Part shown: positions 25,922 to 33,845 of the stretch, one piece after another
Numbering within the stretch: the first letter of the stretch is position 1
Layout: every line of letters starts with the position of its first letter
Assembly: GCF_041514305.1 (NCBI RefSeq)
Contig: NZ_JBGMWH010000005.1
Span: 1-64,000 of the forward strand
Direction of reading: 5' to 3'
Source: Salinarimonas chemoclinalis
GTDB taxonomy: Bacteria; Pseudomonadota; Alphaproteobacteria; Rhizobiales; Beijerinckiaceae
DNA: 64,000 bases
Translations under genes and position numbers: made by a program
Notes under the pieces: generated by a model
What the model was told of the DNA's origin: nothing
Database searches by the model: none
What the model saw: the letters and a program-made list of their open reading frames with translations, nothing else

Positions 25922-26694
25922 GGCGACGCCCCCGCCGCCTGCGGCGCCACCGCGAGCGCGCGCGCCAGCGTGCCCGCGAGGTGATCGCCCATGCGTGCGG
26001 CCGCCGCGTCGCTGGCGATCAGGTCGTTGCGCACCTCGATCATCAAGGACCGCCGTCCCGCACCCTCGCCGTGGCGCGCGAGCGTGTAGGTGACGCCGTC
26101 GGCGGCGGCATAGGGCTCGTCGAGCTCCGCGCGATGGATGCCGCGCGCGCGCTCGGCGGCGAGGGCGGCGCGCGCGAGCGCCGGTTCATCGTGGTGGAGG
26201 AAGCCGATCTCCACCGCGCGGGAAACGCCGAGATAGACCGGCGTGAAGCTGTGGACCGTGACGAGGTCGATGGCGCGCCCGCAGCGCCGCTCCTGGGTGC
26301 GGCAGACGTCGGCGAGCGCGGCGTGGAAGGGCTCGTGCACGCGCTCGAAGCGCAGCCGGCGTGCCGCCTCGTCGAGGCCCCGGTTGCCGGGGACGTCGAA
26401 GCGCTCGCTGCGCGCGGGGATGCAGTCGGGTGCCGAGAGCGGGCGGTTGCAGTCGTAGACGAGCCGCGACAGGCCGCCCGACACCAGCGGCGCGTCGAGC
26501 CGCTCGGACAGGCGGCGCGCCAGGACGGCGGCGCCGATGTCCCATGCGACGTGGGCGCTCCGCGCCTCGTCGTCGAGGCCGAGCGCGTCGAGCTCCGCGG
26601 GGATCGCGCGGGAGGCGTGCTCGCACACGAGGACGAGCGGCGCGGCGCCGGCCGATCCCGTGATCTCCACCGCCGTCCACCCGGACTCCGCCAC
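25918..26694 (-). CDS. N-formylglutamate amidohydrolase family hydrolase
   Basis: The 258-residue protein belongs to the zinc-dependent N-formylglutamate amidohydrolase (HutG-type, PF05013) family: VCEHASRAIP at about 24, AWDIGAAVLA, SRLVYDCNRPL, IPARSERFDVPGNRG, VHSFTPVYLG, DEPYAAADGVTYTLARHGE and IEVRNDL are all canonical. No hut genes are nearby, so histidine breakdown is unlikely. As first gene of the amine operon it could release glutamate from a glutamylated product, replacing PuuD, but this chemistry is unproven. GTG 26694 is preferred because GAGGGGAGGG lies six bases upstream; an in-frame ATG at 26742 would overlap the putative operator and lacks a site. Confidence 0.85.
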   Translation of the reverse strand: MAESGWTAVEITGSAGAAPLVLVCEHASRAIPAELDALGLDDEARSAHVAWDIGAAVLARRLSERLDAPLVSGGLSRLVYDCNRPLSAPDCIPARSERFDVPGNRGLDEAARRLRFERVHEPFHAALADVCRTQERRCGRAIDLVTVHSFTPVYLGVSRAVEIGFLHHDEPALARAALAAERARGIHRAELDEPYAAADGVTYTLARHGEGAGRRSLMIEVRNDLIASDAAAARMGDHLAGTLARALAVAPQAAGASP

Positions 26695-26741
26695 CCCGCA
26701 CCCTCCCCTCGCCCCGCGGCCGAAACCCCTTGCCGAGCGCA

Positions 26742-26757
26742 TGTAAAATTCACTACA
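26742..26757. promoter_or_regulatory. putative RpiR operator TGTA-N8-TACA
   Basis: TGTAAAATTCACTACA is an imperfect palindrome, with perfect outer half-sites TGTA and TACA, in the 141-bp gap between the divergent operon and rpiR genes. It resembles the operators of RpiR-family HexR (TGTA...TACA, AT-rich centre). In this very GC-rich DNA such an AT-rich palindrome is conspicuous. It lies 48 bp upstream of the hydrolase GTG. Confidence 0.5.
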
Positions 26758-26790
26758 GGGGTTCGAGGCGTGTCAAGCTTGTTTCTGTAG

Positions 26791-26812
26791 CAGATCGATC
26801 ATCATCGATCTG
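26791..26812. promoter_or_regulatory. perfect inverted repeat in rpiR leader
   Basis: CAGATCGAT (26791-26799) and ATCGATCTG (26804-26812) form a perfect 9-bp inverted repeat with spacer CATC, 23 bp before the rpiR TTG start. It could be a second operator for autoregulation or a hairpin in the 5' leader of the message. Confidence 0.45.
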
Positions 26813-26835
26813 CGCTGAAGCGGAAAGGACATTTC

Positions 26836-27726
26836 TTGAGCAGGAAGCCCCTCGTGCGCGACCTCCTGCGGCGCAGGCAGGCGGAGCTGACCGCGGCCGA
26901 GCGCCGGCTCACCGCGGTTCTCCTCCAGGACTCGCTCGTGGGCGGGCTGCAGTCGATCACGAAGCTCGCCGAGAGCGCCGAGGTCTCGACGCCCACCGTC
27001 ATCCGTCTCGCCCGCAAGCTGGGCTTCGACGGCTACGGCGGGCTCCAGGACGCGATCCGCGAGGAGATCGCCGCGCGCATCAAGCAGCCGCTCGCCAAGC
27101 TCGAGATGGCCGAGCCGCAGGCCCCGCGCGACCACATCCTGGCGCGCTTCGGAAAGGCCGCCTTCGAGAACATCGGCCGCACGCTCGAGCAGATCGACCT
27201 CGACGAGTTCGACCGTGTCGCCGCGCTCCTGTCGGCGCCCGAGCAGCAATTGCACCTCGTCGGCGGGCGCATCACCCGCTCGAACGCGCACTACTTCTAC
27301 AATCACCTGCAGATCATCCGCCCGCGCGTCTTCCTGCTCGACAGCTCCCCCAGCGTCTGGCCGCAATCGTTGCTCGACATGGACGGGACCTCGACGCTGA
27401 TCTGCTTCGACATCCGCCGCTACGAGCGAGAACTCGAGAAGCTCGCGCAGCTCGCGGTGAAGCAGGGCGCGCGCGTCGTGCTGTTCACCGACCAATGGGG
27501 CTCGCCGATCGAGCGCTGCGCGCTGCACACGTTCCGCTGCGCCGTCGAGGTACCGTCGAGCTGGGATTCGACGCTGTCCATCAACATCCTGGCGGAGAGC
27601 CTGATCGCCGAGGTCCAGAGCCGCAGCTCCCGCTCCAGCGTGGAGCGCATCTCGGCTCTGGAGCGGATGATCGGCGAGACCAACATCTTCCGCGGCACGA
27701 GCCCGACCCGGGACGGGGGCGGGTGA
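26836..27726 (+). CDS. MurR/RpiR family transcriptional regulator
   Basis: A 296-residue regulator with an N-terminal RpiR helix-turn-helix (residues about 1-77; SITKLAESAEVSTPTVIRLARKLGFDGYGGLQDAI is the recognition region) and a C-terminal SIS sugar-phosphate-type effector domain (about 125-260; LHLVGGRITRSNAHYFYNHL and ARVVLFTDQWGSPI). The start is TTG 26836 with GGAAAGG upstream; no ATG fits. It is divergent from the seven-gene operon and most likely represses or activates it. The SIS domain lacks an obvious Ser-Ser sugar-phosphate pair, so the effector may be a pathway amide or aldehyde rather than a sugar phosphate. Confidence 0.88.
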   Translation: MSRKPLVRDLLRRRQAELTAAERRLTAVLLQDSLVGGLQSITKLAESAEVSTPTVIRLARKLGFDGYGGLQDAIREEIAARIKQPLAKLEMAEPQAPRDHILARFGKAAFENIGRTLEQIDLDEFDRVAALLSAPEQQLHLVGGRITRSNAHYFYNHLQIIRPRVFLLDSSPSVWPQSLLDMDGTSTLICFDIRRYERELEKLAQLAVKQGARVVLFTDQWGSPIERCALHTFRCAVEVPSSWDSTLSINILAESLIAEVQSRSSRSSVERISALERMIGETNIFRGTSPTRDGGG

Positions 27727-28030
27727 GCGTCCCGCCGGGCGCGCGGGCGCCGGCGAGCCCTGGGCACGGCCGCGAACAGCCCGCCACCGTGTGCGTGCCG
27801 GCGGGCTCGGCTGGGCGACGTCATCCAGGCGTCACGCGGCGGATGTACCGCTCGCGACCCGCCTTCCGAAGCTCACGATCATCCTCGGGGCGGTGGGCGA
27901 GCCGATCGCCCGTCGGTATCCTGCGCGCGGTCGACCGGTGGCTCTCCCGGGGCGGCGCGGGTGCGCTCCCGCGCCGAGGACGGCAGCGGCTCGTGCGGGC
28001 GGCTGCGGCCGTCGGGAAGGAGGTACCGGC
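27727..28030. other. 304-bp gap between rpiR and lysR, nothing recognised
   Basis: No RNA gene, operator palindrome or protein-like frame is supported here. Frames read open only because of the high GC content. A GC-rich imperfect hairpin right after rpiR (around 27733-27765) may slow transcription but has no T-run. Confidence 0.4.
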
Positions 28031-30073
28031 ATGCTCGACCTCAACGACCTGCGCCTGTTCGTCCACATCGTCGACTATCAGGGAATACTGAAAGCCGCGC
28101 GCGCGCTGGCCTTGCCGAAATCGACGATCAGCCGGCGGCTCGCGTCGCTCGAGGAGAGCCTGCGCGCGCGGCTGATCGTACGCAGCGGCGAGGACTTCGC
28201 CCTCACCCCGGTGGGCGCCGAGGTCTACGCCCACGGGCTCGCGATGGTGGAGGCGGCGCGGCGGGCGGAGGAGCGCCTGCTCGAGGCCCGCCGCGAGATC
28301 GGCGGCAATGTCTCGCTGTCGGTCTGCGACCTCTTCGCACCGCTCCTGCCGGAGCTGCTCGCCCGGATCACCGCCGCGCACCCTCGGCTCGCCCTCTCGG
28401 TGGAGATCGCCGAGCGGGACGCCGACCAGATCGGCGACGGCTTCGACCTCGTGCTGCGCGCGCACCATTGGACCCTGCGCGATTCCGCGCTGGTGCAGCG
28501 GCGCGTCGCGCGCAATCCGCTCGTCGTCGTCGGCACGCGCGCGAGCCTCGATCGCGCCGGGCACCCGGCGGACCCCGCCGACCTGGCCGCGGCCGACGTG
28601 CTCGTCTACGGCCTCGCGAGCACGACCCCCTGGAGCTTTCGCGGGGAGGACGGGAGCGAGACCGGCGTCGCCCTCGCCCCGCGGCTCGTCTCGGTGTCCG
28701 TCGCGCTCCTGCGCGAGGCGGCGCTCGCGAACGCCGGCTTGGCCATCGTGCCGGAGATCGCGGTGCGCGAGGATCTCGCCGCCGGGCGCCTCCTGCGGAC
28801 GTTGCCGGGCTTCGCCGCCCCGCCGATCGCCGTGACGCTCCTCACTCCGCCGCGGCGGCTGATGTCGGCGACGACCCGGCTCGTCGCCGACACGCTGGCC
28901 GAGGCGGCCAAGGCGCACGCGCTCGCCGCGGGGGTTCCATGGATGGGACCCCGCATCCCGCTTTCGCGCCCGGCAAATGTTGTCCAAACGTCATGTGCGG
29001 CGCCTACCCCGGTCGTGCCCGTCGCCGAGGACGGGTGTCCGAACGACCTCGAAAGCGAGACGACCATGACCCCGATCCTCAAAGCCGTCGGCGCGGCCGC
29101 CCTGTCCGCCGGCCTCGCGAGCGCCGCGCTCGCTCAGGACGCCACGGGCCCGCTCGTGCTCTACACCAACGACTTCGAAGGCGTCGTCACCGAGCGGTTC
29201 GAGGCCGATACCGGCCGCGAGATCGACGTCGTGCAGATGAGCGGCGGCGAGCTCCTCGCGCGCATCGCCGCCGAGGCGTCGAACCCCCAATGGGACGCGT
29301 TGATCTTCAACGGTTCCTATGTGATGCACGGGCTCGATCTGCAGGAGCAACTCCTGCGCGGCGTGACGCCGGCCAATCTCGACAACCTCAACGAGATCGG
29401 GCGCACCTACCTGCCCGAGAGCCTGTCCTGGTTCCCGATCGGCCTCTCCTCCTCCTGCGTGATGCTCTATCGCACGGATCTCGTCGAGAACCCGCCCGCC
29501 ACCTTCGAGGATCTCGCCGATCCGCGCTTCAACGGCATGGTCGGCATGGCCGATCCGGCGGTGGCCGCCCCCGCCTACCCGTGCGTCGCGCAGTTCTTCC
29601 ACGCGCGCGGCTTCGAGGACGCGCAGGGCCTGTTCTCGTCCCTGTTCGAGAACGGGCTGCGGGTGTTCCGCACCAATGGCCCGGTCGGGCGCGCCATCGC
29701 GTCGGGCGACGTCTCCGTGGCGCTGATCACCTCGCAGGTGGCCTTCTCGCTCAAGGCGACCGGCGCGCCGGTCGAGGTGGTGTGGCCCGAGGAGGGAGCG
29801 CCGGGCTCGGTGCGCGGCGTCGCGATCCAGGCGCGCACCGCGCGCCCCGAAGGCGCCAAGGCCTTCGTGGAGTGGCTGCTCGAGCCCGCGACCCAGACCT
29901 ATCTCGCCCAGGCCGTCCCCAGCGACGGGCTGTTCGAGCCGACCGTCGTCGGCGCCGAGCGCCGCGCCGACGGCCCGCCCGAGGGCGCGGTCTACCGCGT
30001 CGCGCCGGACGCCTTCGCGGTCGAGCACGAGGAGGCGATCAAGACCTGGTTCGCCGATCAGGCCCTGAACTGA
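28031..30073 (+). CDS. LysR regulator frame running in frame into a solute-binding protein
   Basis: From ATG 28031 the frame encodes a normal LysR-type regulator: winged helix at residues 1-60 (LRLFVHIVDYQGILKAARALALPKSTISRRLASLEE) and effector domain to about 303. The frame then has no stop codon and continues 45 codons into the binding protein that starts at ATG 29066, ending only at 30073 (680 codons in all). LysR proteins normally end near residue 300; codon 304 is TGG (28940-28942), one change from TGA or TAG, so loss of a stop is the simplest explanation. Either the regulator carries a tail, a real fusion is made, or there is a sequencing error. GTACCGG lies upstream, with AAGGAGG at 28017-28023 as ribosome binding site. 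Confidence 0.7.
   Translation: MLDLNDLRLFVHIVDYQGILKAARALALPKSTISRRLASLEESLRARLIVRSGEDFALTPVGAEVYAHGLAMVEAARRAEERLLEARREIGGNVSLSVCDLFAPLLPELLARITAAHPRLALSVEIAERDADQIGDGFDLVLRAHHWTLRDSALVQRRVARNPLVVVGTRASLDRAGHPADPADLAAADVLVYGLASTTPWSFRGEDGSETGVALAPRLVSVSVALLREAALANAGLAIVPEIAVREDLAAGRLLRTLPGFAAPPIAVTLLTPPRRLMSATTRLVADTLAEAAKAHALAAGVPWMGPRIPLSRPANVVQTSCAAPTPVVPVAEDGCPNDLESETTMTPILKAVGAAALSAGLASAALAQDATGPLVLYTNDFEGVVTERFEADTGREIDVVQMSGGELLARIAAEASNPQWDALIFNGSYVMHGLDLQEQLLRGVTPANLDNLNEIGRTYLPESLSWFPIGLSSSCVMLYRTDLVENPPATFEDLADPRFNGMVGMADPAVAAPAYPCVAQFFHARGFEDAQGLFSSLFENGLRVFRTNGPVGRAIASGDVSVALITSQVAFSLKATGAPVEVVWPEEGAPGSVRGVAIQARTARPEGAKAFVEWLLEPATQTYLAQAVPSDGLFEPTVVGAERRADGPPEGAVYRVAPDAFAVEHEEAIKTWFADQALN
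29066..30073 (+). CDS. ABC transporter periplasmic substrate-binding protein (FbpA/AfuA-like)
   Basis: Read from ATG 29066 this is a 335-residue solute-binding protein with a standard Sec signal peptide (hydrophobic AVGAAALSAGLASAALAQ, cleavage after ALA). The mature part has the FbpA/ThiB-type type 2 fold: LVLYTNDFEGVVTERFEADTG, WDALIFNG, the SSSCVMLYRTDLV hinge and RTARPEGAKAFVEWLLEPATQ. Metal-binding paired tyrosines of FbpA are not obvious, so the ligand may not be iron. The upstream ribosome binding site is weak (GAAAGCGAG), and translation may depend on readthrough from the lysR frame. It starts the transporter operon with the permease and ATPase. Confidence 0.85.
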   Translation: MTPILKAVGAAALSAGLASAALAQDATGPLVLYTNDFEGVVTERFEADTGREIDVVQMSGGELLARIAAEASNPQWDALIFNGSYVMHGLDLQEQLLRGVTPANLDNLNEIGRTYLPESLSWFPIGLSSSCVMLYRTDLVENPPATFEDLADPRFNGMVGMADPAVAAPAYPCVAQFFHARGFEDAQGLFSSLFENGLRVFRTNGPVGRAIASGDVSVALITSQVAFSLKATGAPVEVVWPEEGAPGSVRGVAIQARTARPEGAKAFVEWLLEPATQTYLAQAVPSDGLFEPTVVGAERRADGPPEGAVYRVAPDAFAVEHEEAIKTWFADQALN

Positions 30074-30141
30074 GCGCGCACCGCGGCCCGGTCCCTGCGA
30101 CCGGGCCGTCTTCCCGCCCCGCGATGCCCGGAGCTCGTCCG

Positions 30142-31914
30142 ATGCCAGACGCCGCCGCCACGGCCGTCTCCCCACCGCACGCGGCATCGAGCCCTCCACG
30201 CCGCCTGCGGGCGGAGGACTGGCTCGGGCTCCTCGTCGTCGGCGCGCTCGTCGTGCTCGTCCTCGCCCCGATGGCGACGGTCGTCGTCCAGGCCTTCGTG
30301 CCGGGTCTGTTCAGCGGCCGGGTGCGCGCGATCGGCATCGACGGCCTGCTGGAGATCTTCGAGCGCCCGCTCTGGCGCCGCGCCTTGGAGAACTCGCTGT
30401 TCCTCGCGGGAATCGCGTCCGTCGTCGGCTGCGCCCTCGGGACGGGGCTCGCGATCCTGCGGCACGGGAGCGGGCTCGTGCTCGGACGGGCGCTCGACGC
30501 GGCCGCCTGGGCGATCCTGATCCTGCCCTCCTTCATCGTGGCGCAGGGCTGGATCCTGTTCGCGAGCCGCGGCGGCATCGCCAACCAGTGGCTCGGGCTG
30601 TCCTTCGTCCCCGACCTCGTCTTCAACCCGTGGGGCCTCGCCGTCGTGATGAGCCTCAAGGCGTTTCCCTACGCCTACATCACCGTGTGCGCCGCCCTCC
30701 ACTGGCGCATGGACGACTACGTCGCCGCCGCGCGCCTGTGCGGCGCGTCCCCCCTGCGGGTGCTCGCGACGGTGCGCGTGCCGATGCTGATGCCGGCGGT
30801 GCTCGCCGGCGCGGTGCTGATCTTCATCGACGTGCTCGGCGATTTCGGGCTGCCCGCGGCGCTCGCCACCACCTACCGCTTCCCGACGTTGACCTACGCG
30901 ATCTACGTCGCGATCAACCAGTCGCCGATCCGCTTCGATCTGGCCGGGGTGCTCGCCTTCTACGTGACGGGGATCATGCTCGCCGCGGTCTGCGCCTATT
31001 TCTGGATCCTGAGGCGGCGACGCTACGACTTCCTCGGCGCCCGGGCCCGGGTCGGGGAGGCGACCGGAGGAACGCGGCTCGGCTGGCCCGACGCCGTCGT
31101 CGCGCTCGCGCTCCTCGTCGCGCTCGTGCTGCCGATCGGCTCGAGCTTCCTCGTCTCGATCGCGGACCGCCTGCACGGCGGGTTCACGCCCGACAACTTC
31201 ACGCTGCGTCACTACGCCTTCGTGCTCGAGACCGGCGGCGCCTTCCTGTCGGCGCTCGGCAACTCGATGGGGATCGCCGCGCTGGCGGCGCTCGGCAGTG
31301 CGGTGATCGCGGGCGCGGCGGCCTACGTGATGACCTTCTGCGACTTCCGCCTCAACCGCCTCATCGACCTCACCTGCACGCTCAGCCTCGCGGTGCCGGG
31401 GGTCGTCCTCGGCATCGGGTACATCTTCGTGTGGAACGCACCGTTCCTGGACCGCGCCGGCCTCTCTCTCTACGGCACCTGGCACCTCCTCGTGCTCGCC
31501 GGCATGGCCGGCGCGATCCCCATCGCCGTGCGGGTGCTCATCGGCGCCATGGCGCAGGTCCCGGCGAGCCAGCTCTCCGCCGCGGCGCTGCAGGGCGCGG
31601 GGCTCGTGCGGCGCATCCTGACCATCGTCGTTCCCCTCGTCGCCGCCGCCCTCGTGGCGGCGACGCTGACCGCCTTCGGCTCGGCGGTCTTCGACCTCGC
31701 CATCAACGCGATCCTGCGCCCGCCGCGGCTCGACGTGCTGCCCGTCTACGTCAACCGCGCCTTCGAGCAGGGCGAATTCGGCGCGGCGACCGCCGCGACC
31801 CTCGTCGCCGGCGGCACGACCGTGGCGATCATCGCCGGCGTCGACGCGCTCGCCCGGCGGCTGATGCGCGGGCTGTTCGCACCACCTCGCCGAGCCGCAC
31901 CGGAGACCGCCTGA
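30142..31914 (+). CDS. ABC transporter permease, double-domain (FbpB/ThiP-like)
   Basis: The 590-residue inner-membrane protein contains two fused permease halves with about 12 spans in all. EAA-type loops that contact the ATPase are seen twice: DYVAAARLCGASPLRVLATVRVPMLMPA (about 195) and ASQLSAAALQGAGLVRRILTIVVPLV (about 480). This fused layout is typical of iron, thiamin and 2-aminoethylphosphonate importers. ATG 30142 was chosen over 30124 because GGAG lies eight bases upstream. Its stop overlaps the ATPase start (TGATG). Confidence 0.9.
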   Translation: MPDAAATAVSPPHAASSPPRRLRAEDWLGLLVVGALVVLVLAPMATVVVQAFVPGLFSGRVRAIGIDGLLEIFERPLWRRALENSLFLAGIASVVGCALGTGLAILRHGSGLVLGRALDAAAWAILILPSFIVAQGWILFASRGGIANQWLGLSFVPDLVFNPWGLAVVMSLKAFPYAYITVCAALHWRMDDYVAAARLCGASPLRVLATVRVPMLMPAVLAGAVLIFIDVLGDFGLPAALATTYRFPTLTYAIYVAINQSPIRFDLAGVLAFYVTGIMLAAVCAYFWILRRRRYDFLGARARVGEATGGTRLGWPDAVVALALLVALVLPIGSSFLVSIADRLHGGFTPDNFTLRHYAFVLETGGAFLSALGNSMGIAALAALGSAVIAGAAAYVMTFCDFRLNRLIDLTCTLSLAVPGVVLGIGYIFVWNAPFLDRAGLSLYGTWHLLVLAGMAGAIPIAVRVLIGAMAQVPASQLSAAALQGAGLVRRILTIVVPLVAAALVAATLTAFGSAVFDLAINAILRPPRLDVLPVYVNRAFEQGEFGAATAATLVAGGTTVAIIAGVDALARRLMRGLFAPPRRAAPETA

Positions 31915-32984
31915 TGCTCACCCTCGAACGCCTCACCCGCAGGTTCGGCACGAGCACCGTGCTCGACGGCATCGACCTCGAGATCGCGGAGGGCGCCGTG
32001 ACGTGCCTCGTCGGGCCGTCGGGCTGCGGGAAGTCGACGATCCTGCGCCTCGTCGCCGGGCTCGACCGGCCCGACGACGGCCGAATCCTCCTGCGCGGGG
32101 AGCCGATCTCGGCCCCGGGCTGGGCGCTGGCACCCGAGCGGCGCCGCCTGAACATGGTCTTCCAGGACTACGCCCTGTGGCCCCACATGACCGTTCGCGC
32201 GATCGTCGGCTACGGGCTCGCCCGGCTGCCGGCCAAGGCGCGGGCGGCGCGGGTGGACGCGCTGCTCGCCGCGATGCGCATCGACGCGCTCGCCGATCGG
32301 CTGCCCTCGCAGATCTCGGGCGGCCAGCAGCAGCGCGTCGCCATCGCCCGCGCGCTCGCGACCGACCCGGACGTGCTGCTCCTCGACGAGCCCTTGTCGA
32401 ACCTCGATGTCCAGTTGCGGATGACCATGCGCATCGAGCTCGCGGACCTGTTCCGCCGGCTCGGCCGGACCGTGCTCTACGTCACCCACGATCCCCTCGA
32501 GGCGGCGTCCTTCGCCGATCTCCTCGTCGTGATGAGGGCGGGCGCGATCGAGCAGGCGGGCGCGCCGCAGGCGCTGTTCGCGCGCCCGCGCTCCGCCTGG
32601 ATCGCGACGCTCGCCGGCTACGAGGCGCGGCTGCCGGCGCGGGTGGCGGAGATCCGCGGCTCGGATCTCGCGCTCGACGTCGGCGCGCAGACGATCGTCG
32701 TGCCGCACGCGGCGGCCGCCGGCGCCGTCGCGGCGGGCGACGACGTGACCCTCATGCTTCATCCGGCCCGCACCCGGCTGCTGCCCGTCGATGCGCCGGT
32801 AGCAGCCGGCGAGGCGCGGCTCGCCGGCCGTGTCGTGCACGCCCTCTACGAGGGGCGCGACTGGCGCGTGGTCGTGGCGGTGGAGGGCGAGAGCGTCTCC
32901 ACGAACGCCCCCGCGCCCGTCCCTGCCGACGCCTCCGTCGTGCTGGCGTTCACGCCCGACGCGGCGATCGTCTTCCCGTCGTGA
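31914..32984 (+). CDS. ABC transporter ATP-binding protein with TOBE domain
   Basis: A 356-residue importer ATPase of the FbpC/PotA class. Walker A GPSGCGKST at about 38, Q-loop FQDYALWPHMTV, signature SGGQQQRVAIARAL at about 135 and Walker B VLLLDEPLSNLD with switch-histidine TVLYVTHD are all intact. Residues from about 240 form a TOBE-type regulatory domain. It is translationally coupled to the permease gene and followed after 11 bp by the Nudix gene. Confidence 0.93.
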   Translation: MLTLERLTRRFGTSTVLDGIDLEIAEGAVTCLVGPSGCGKSTILRLVAGLDRPDDGRILLRGEPISAPGWALAPERRRLNMVFQDYALWPHMTVRAIVGYGLARLPAKARAARVDALLAAMRIDALADRLPSQISGGQQQRVAIARALATDPDVLLLDEPLSNLDVQLRMTMRIELADLFRRLGRTVLYVTHDPLEAASFADLLVVMRAGAIEQAGAPQALFARPRSAWIATLAGYEARLPARVAEIRGSDLALDVGAQTIVVPHAAAAGAVAAGDDVTLMLHPARTRLLPVDAPVAAGEARLAGRVVHALYEGRDWRVVVAVEGESVSTNAPAPVPADASVVLAFTPDAAIVFPS

Positions 32985-32995
32985 GGCCCGAGCCG

Positions 32996-33790
32996 ATGGA
33001 CATGCACGATACCGTCTTCGTCCCGCTCCACGTTCCCCACGCGGACGGACCGATCGGCACGGCGACCCTCGCCGTCGCGGATCATCTGGTGCGCCGGGGC
33101 CTCGCCTGCGGCGTCGACGCCGGCCTGCGGCTCGACGCCGCCGCACGTCTCACGGATCGTCTCGAGGACGTGCGCGAGAGCCTCGCCCATGCCGGCCTGA
33201 TCGGCCCGCGGCGCGACGAGCCGATGCCGGTGCGGGCGCGCTGCGACGGTCCCGAGATCGCCCGGGTCGACCGGAGCGCGCTGCGTGCCCTGGGGTTCTG
33301 GGCCGAGAAGATCCACGTCAACGGCATCGCCGTCGATCCCGGCGGCGGGCCGTCGGGCGTCTGGCTGTCCCTGCGGGCCAGGACCGCGCCCTCCAACCCG
33401 CTGGCCTTCGACACGTTGGTCGCCGGAGGGCGACCCTGCGACGCGAGCCGTCGGGAAACCCTGATCAAGGAGGCGCACGAGGAGGTCGGCCTCGACGCGG
33501 ACGTCGTGGCGCGGGCCGACTTCGTCCGGACGATGATCGTGCAATACGTGAGCGAGCGCGGCTTCCACCAGGAACTCATCGCGATCTACGACCTCGCGAT
33601 TCCCGCCGACTTTCGTCCCGTGCACCTCGACGGCGAGATCGAGGAGAGCCGGCGGCTGCCGATCGACGCGGTCGCGTCGGCGCTCGCGGATGGAACGCCC
33701 TTCAAGCTCTCGTCGCGCCTCGTGACGCACGATCTCCTGTCCCGTCTGGGCCGGCACCGAAGCGGGGACGCGTCCGTCGCCGGGTCGTAA
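32996..33790 (+). CDS. Nudix hydrolase, thiamin-diphosphate-type (DUF4743-like)
   Basis: The 264-residue protein has a DUF4743-like N-terminal part and a Nudix domain. AEKIHVNGIAV (about 104), the VAGGRPCDASRRETLIKEAH box region (about 142) and ERGFHQELIAIYDLAIPADF with DGEIEE (about 185-220) match the yeast YJR142W / fungal Tnr3 / plant NUDX20-24 group, members of which hydrolyse damaged forms of thiamin diphosphate. In the Nudix box the usual first Glu is Ala and the usual Arg is Lys, while the metal-binding EE is kept. It closes the transporter operon, which suggests that the imported ligand or its phosphate ester is the substrate. Confidence 0.8.
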   Translation: MDMHDTVFVPLHVPHADGPIGTATLAVADHLVRRGLACGVDAGLRLDAAARLTDRLEDVRESLAHAGLIGPRRDEPMPVRARCDGPEIARVDRSALRALGFWAEKIHVNGIAVDPGGGPSGVWLSLRARTAPSNPLAFDTLVAGGRPCDASRRETLIKEAHEEVGLDADVVARADFVRTMIVQYVSERGFHQELIAIYDLAIPADFRPVHLDGEIEESRRLPIDAVASALADGTPFKLSSRLVTHDLLSRLGRHRSGDASVAGS

Positions 33791-33845
33791 GCGGGTCCGC
33801 GCTCGGACGCGGCGCCGCGACGACGGACGCGGGAGAAGCGTTGCC

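Noticed and set aside
25918..26742. HutG of a histidine utilisation pathway.
   Set aside because: No hutU, hutH, hutI or HutC-type regulator is nearby; the gene is coupled to TRAP and amine-ligase genes.
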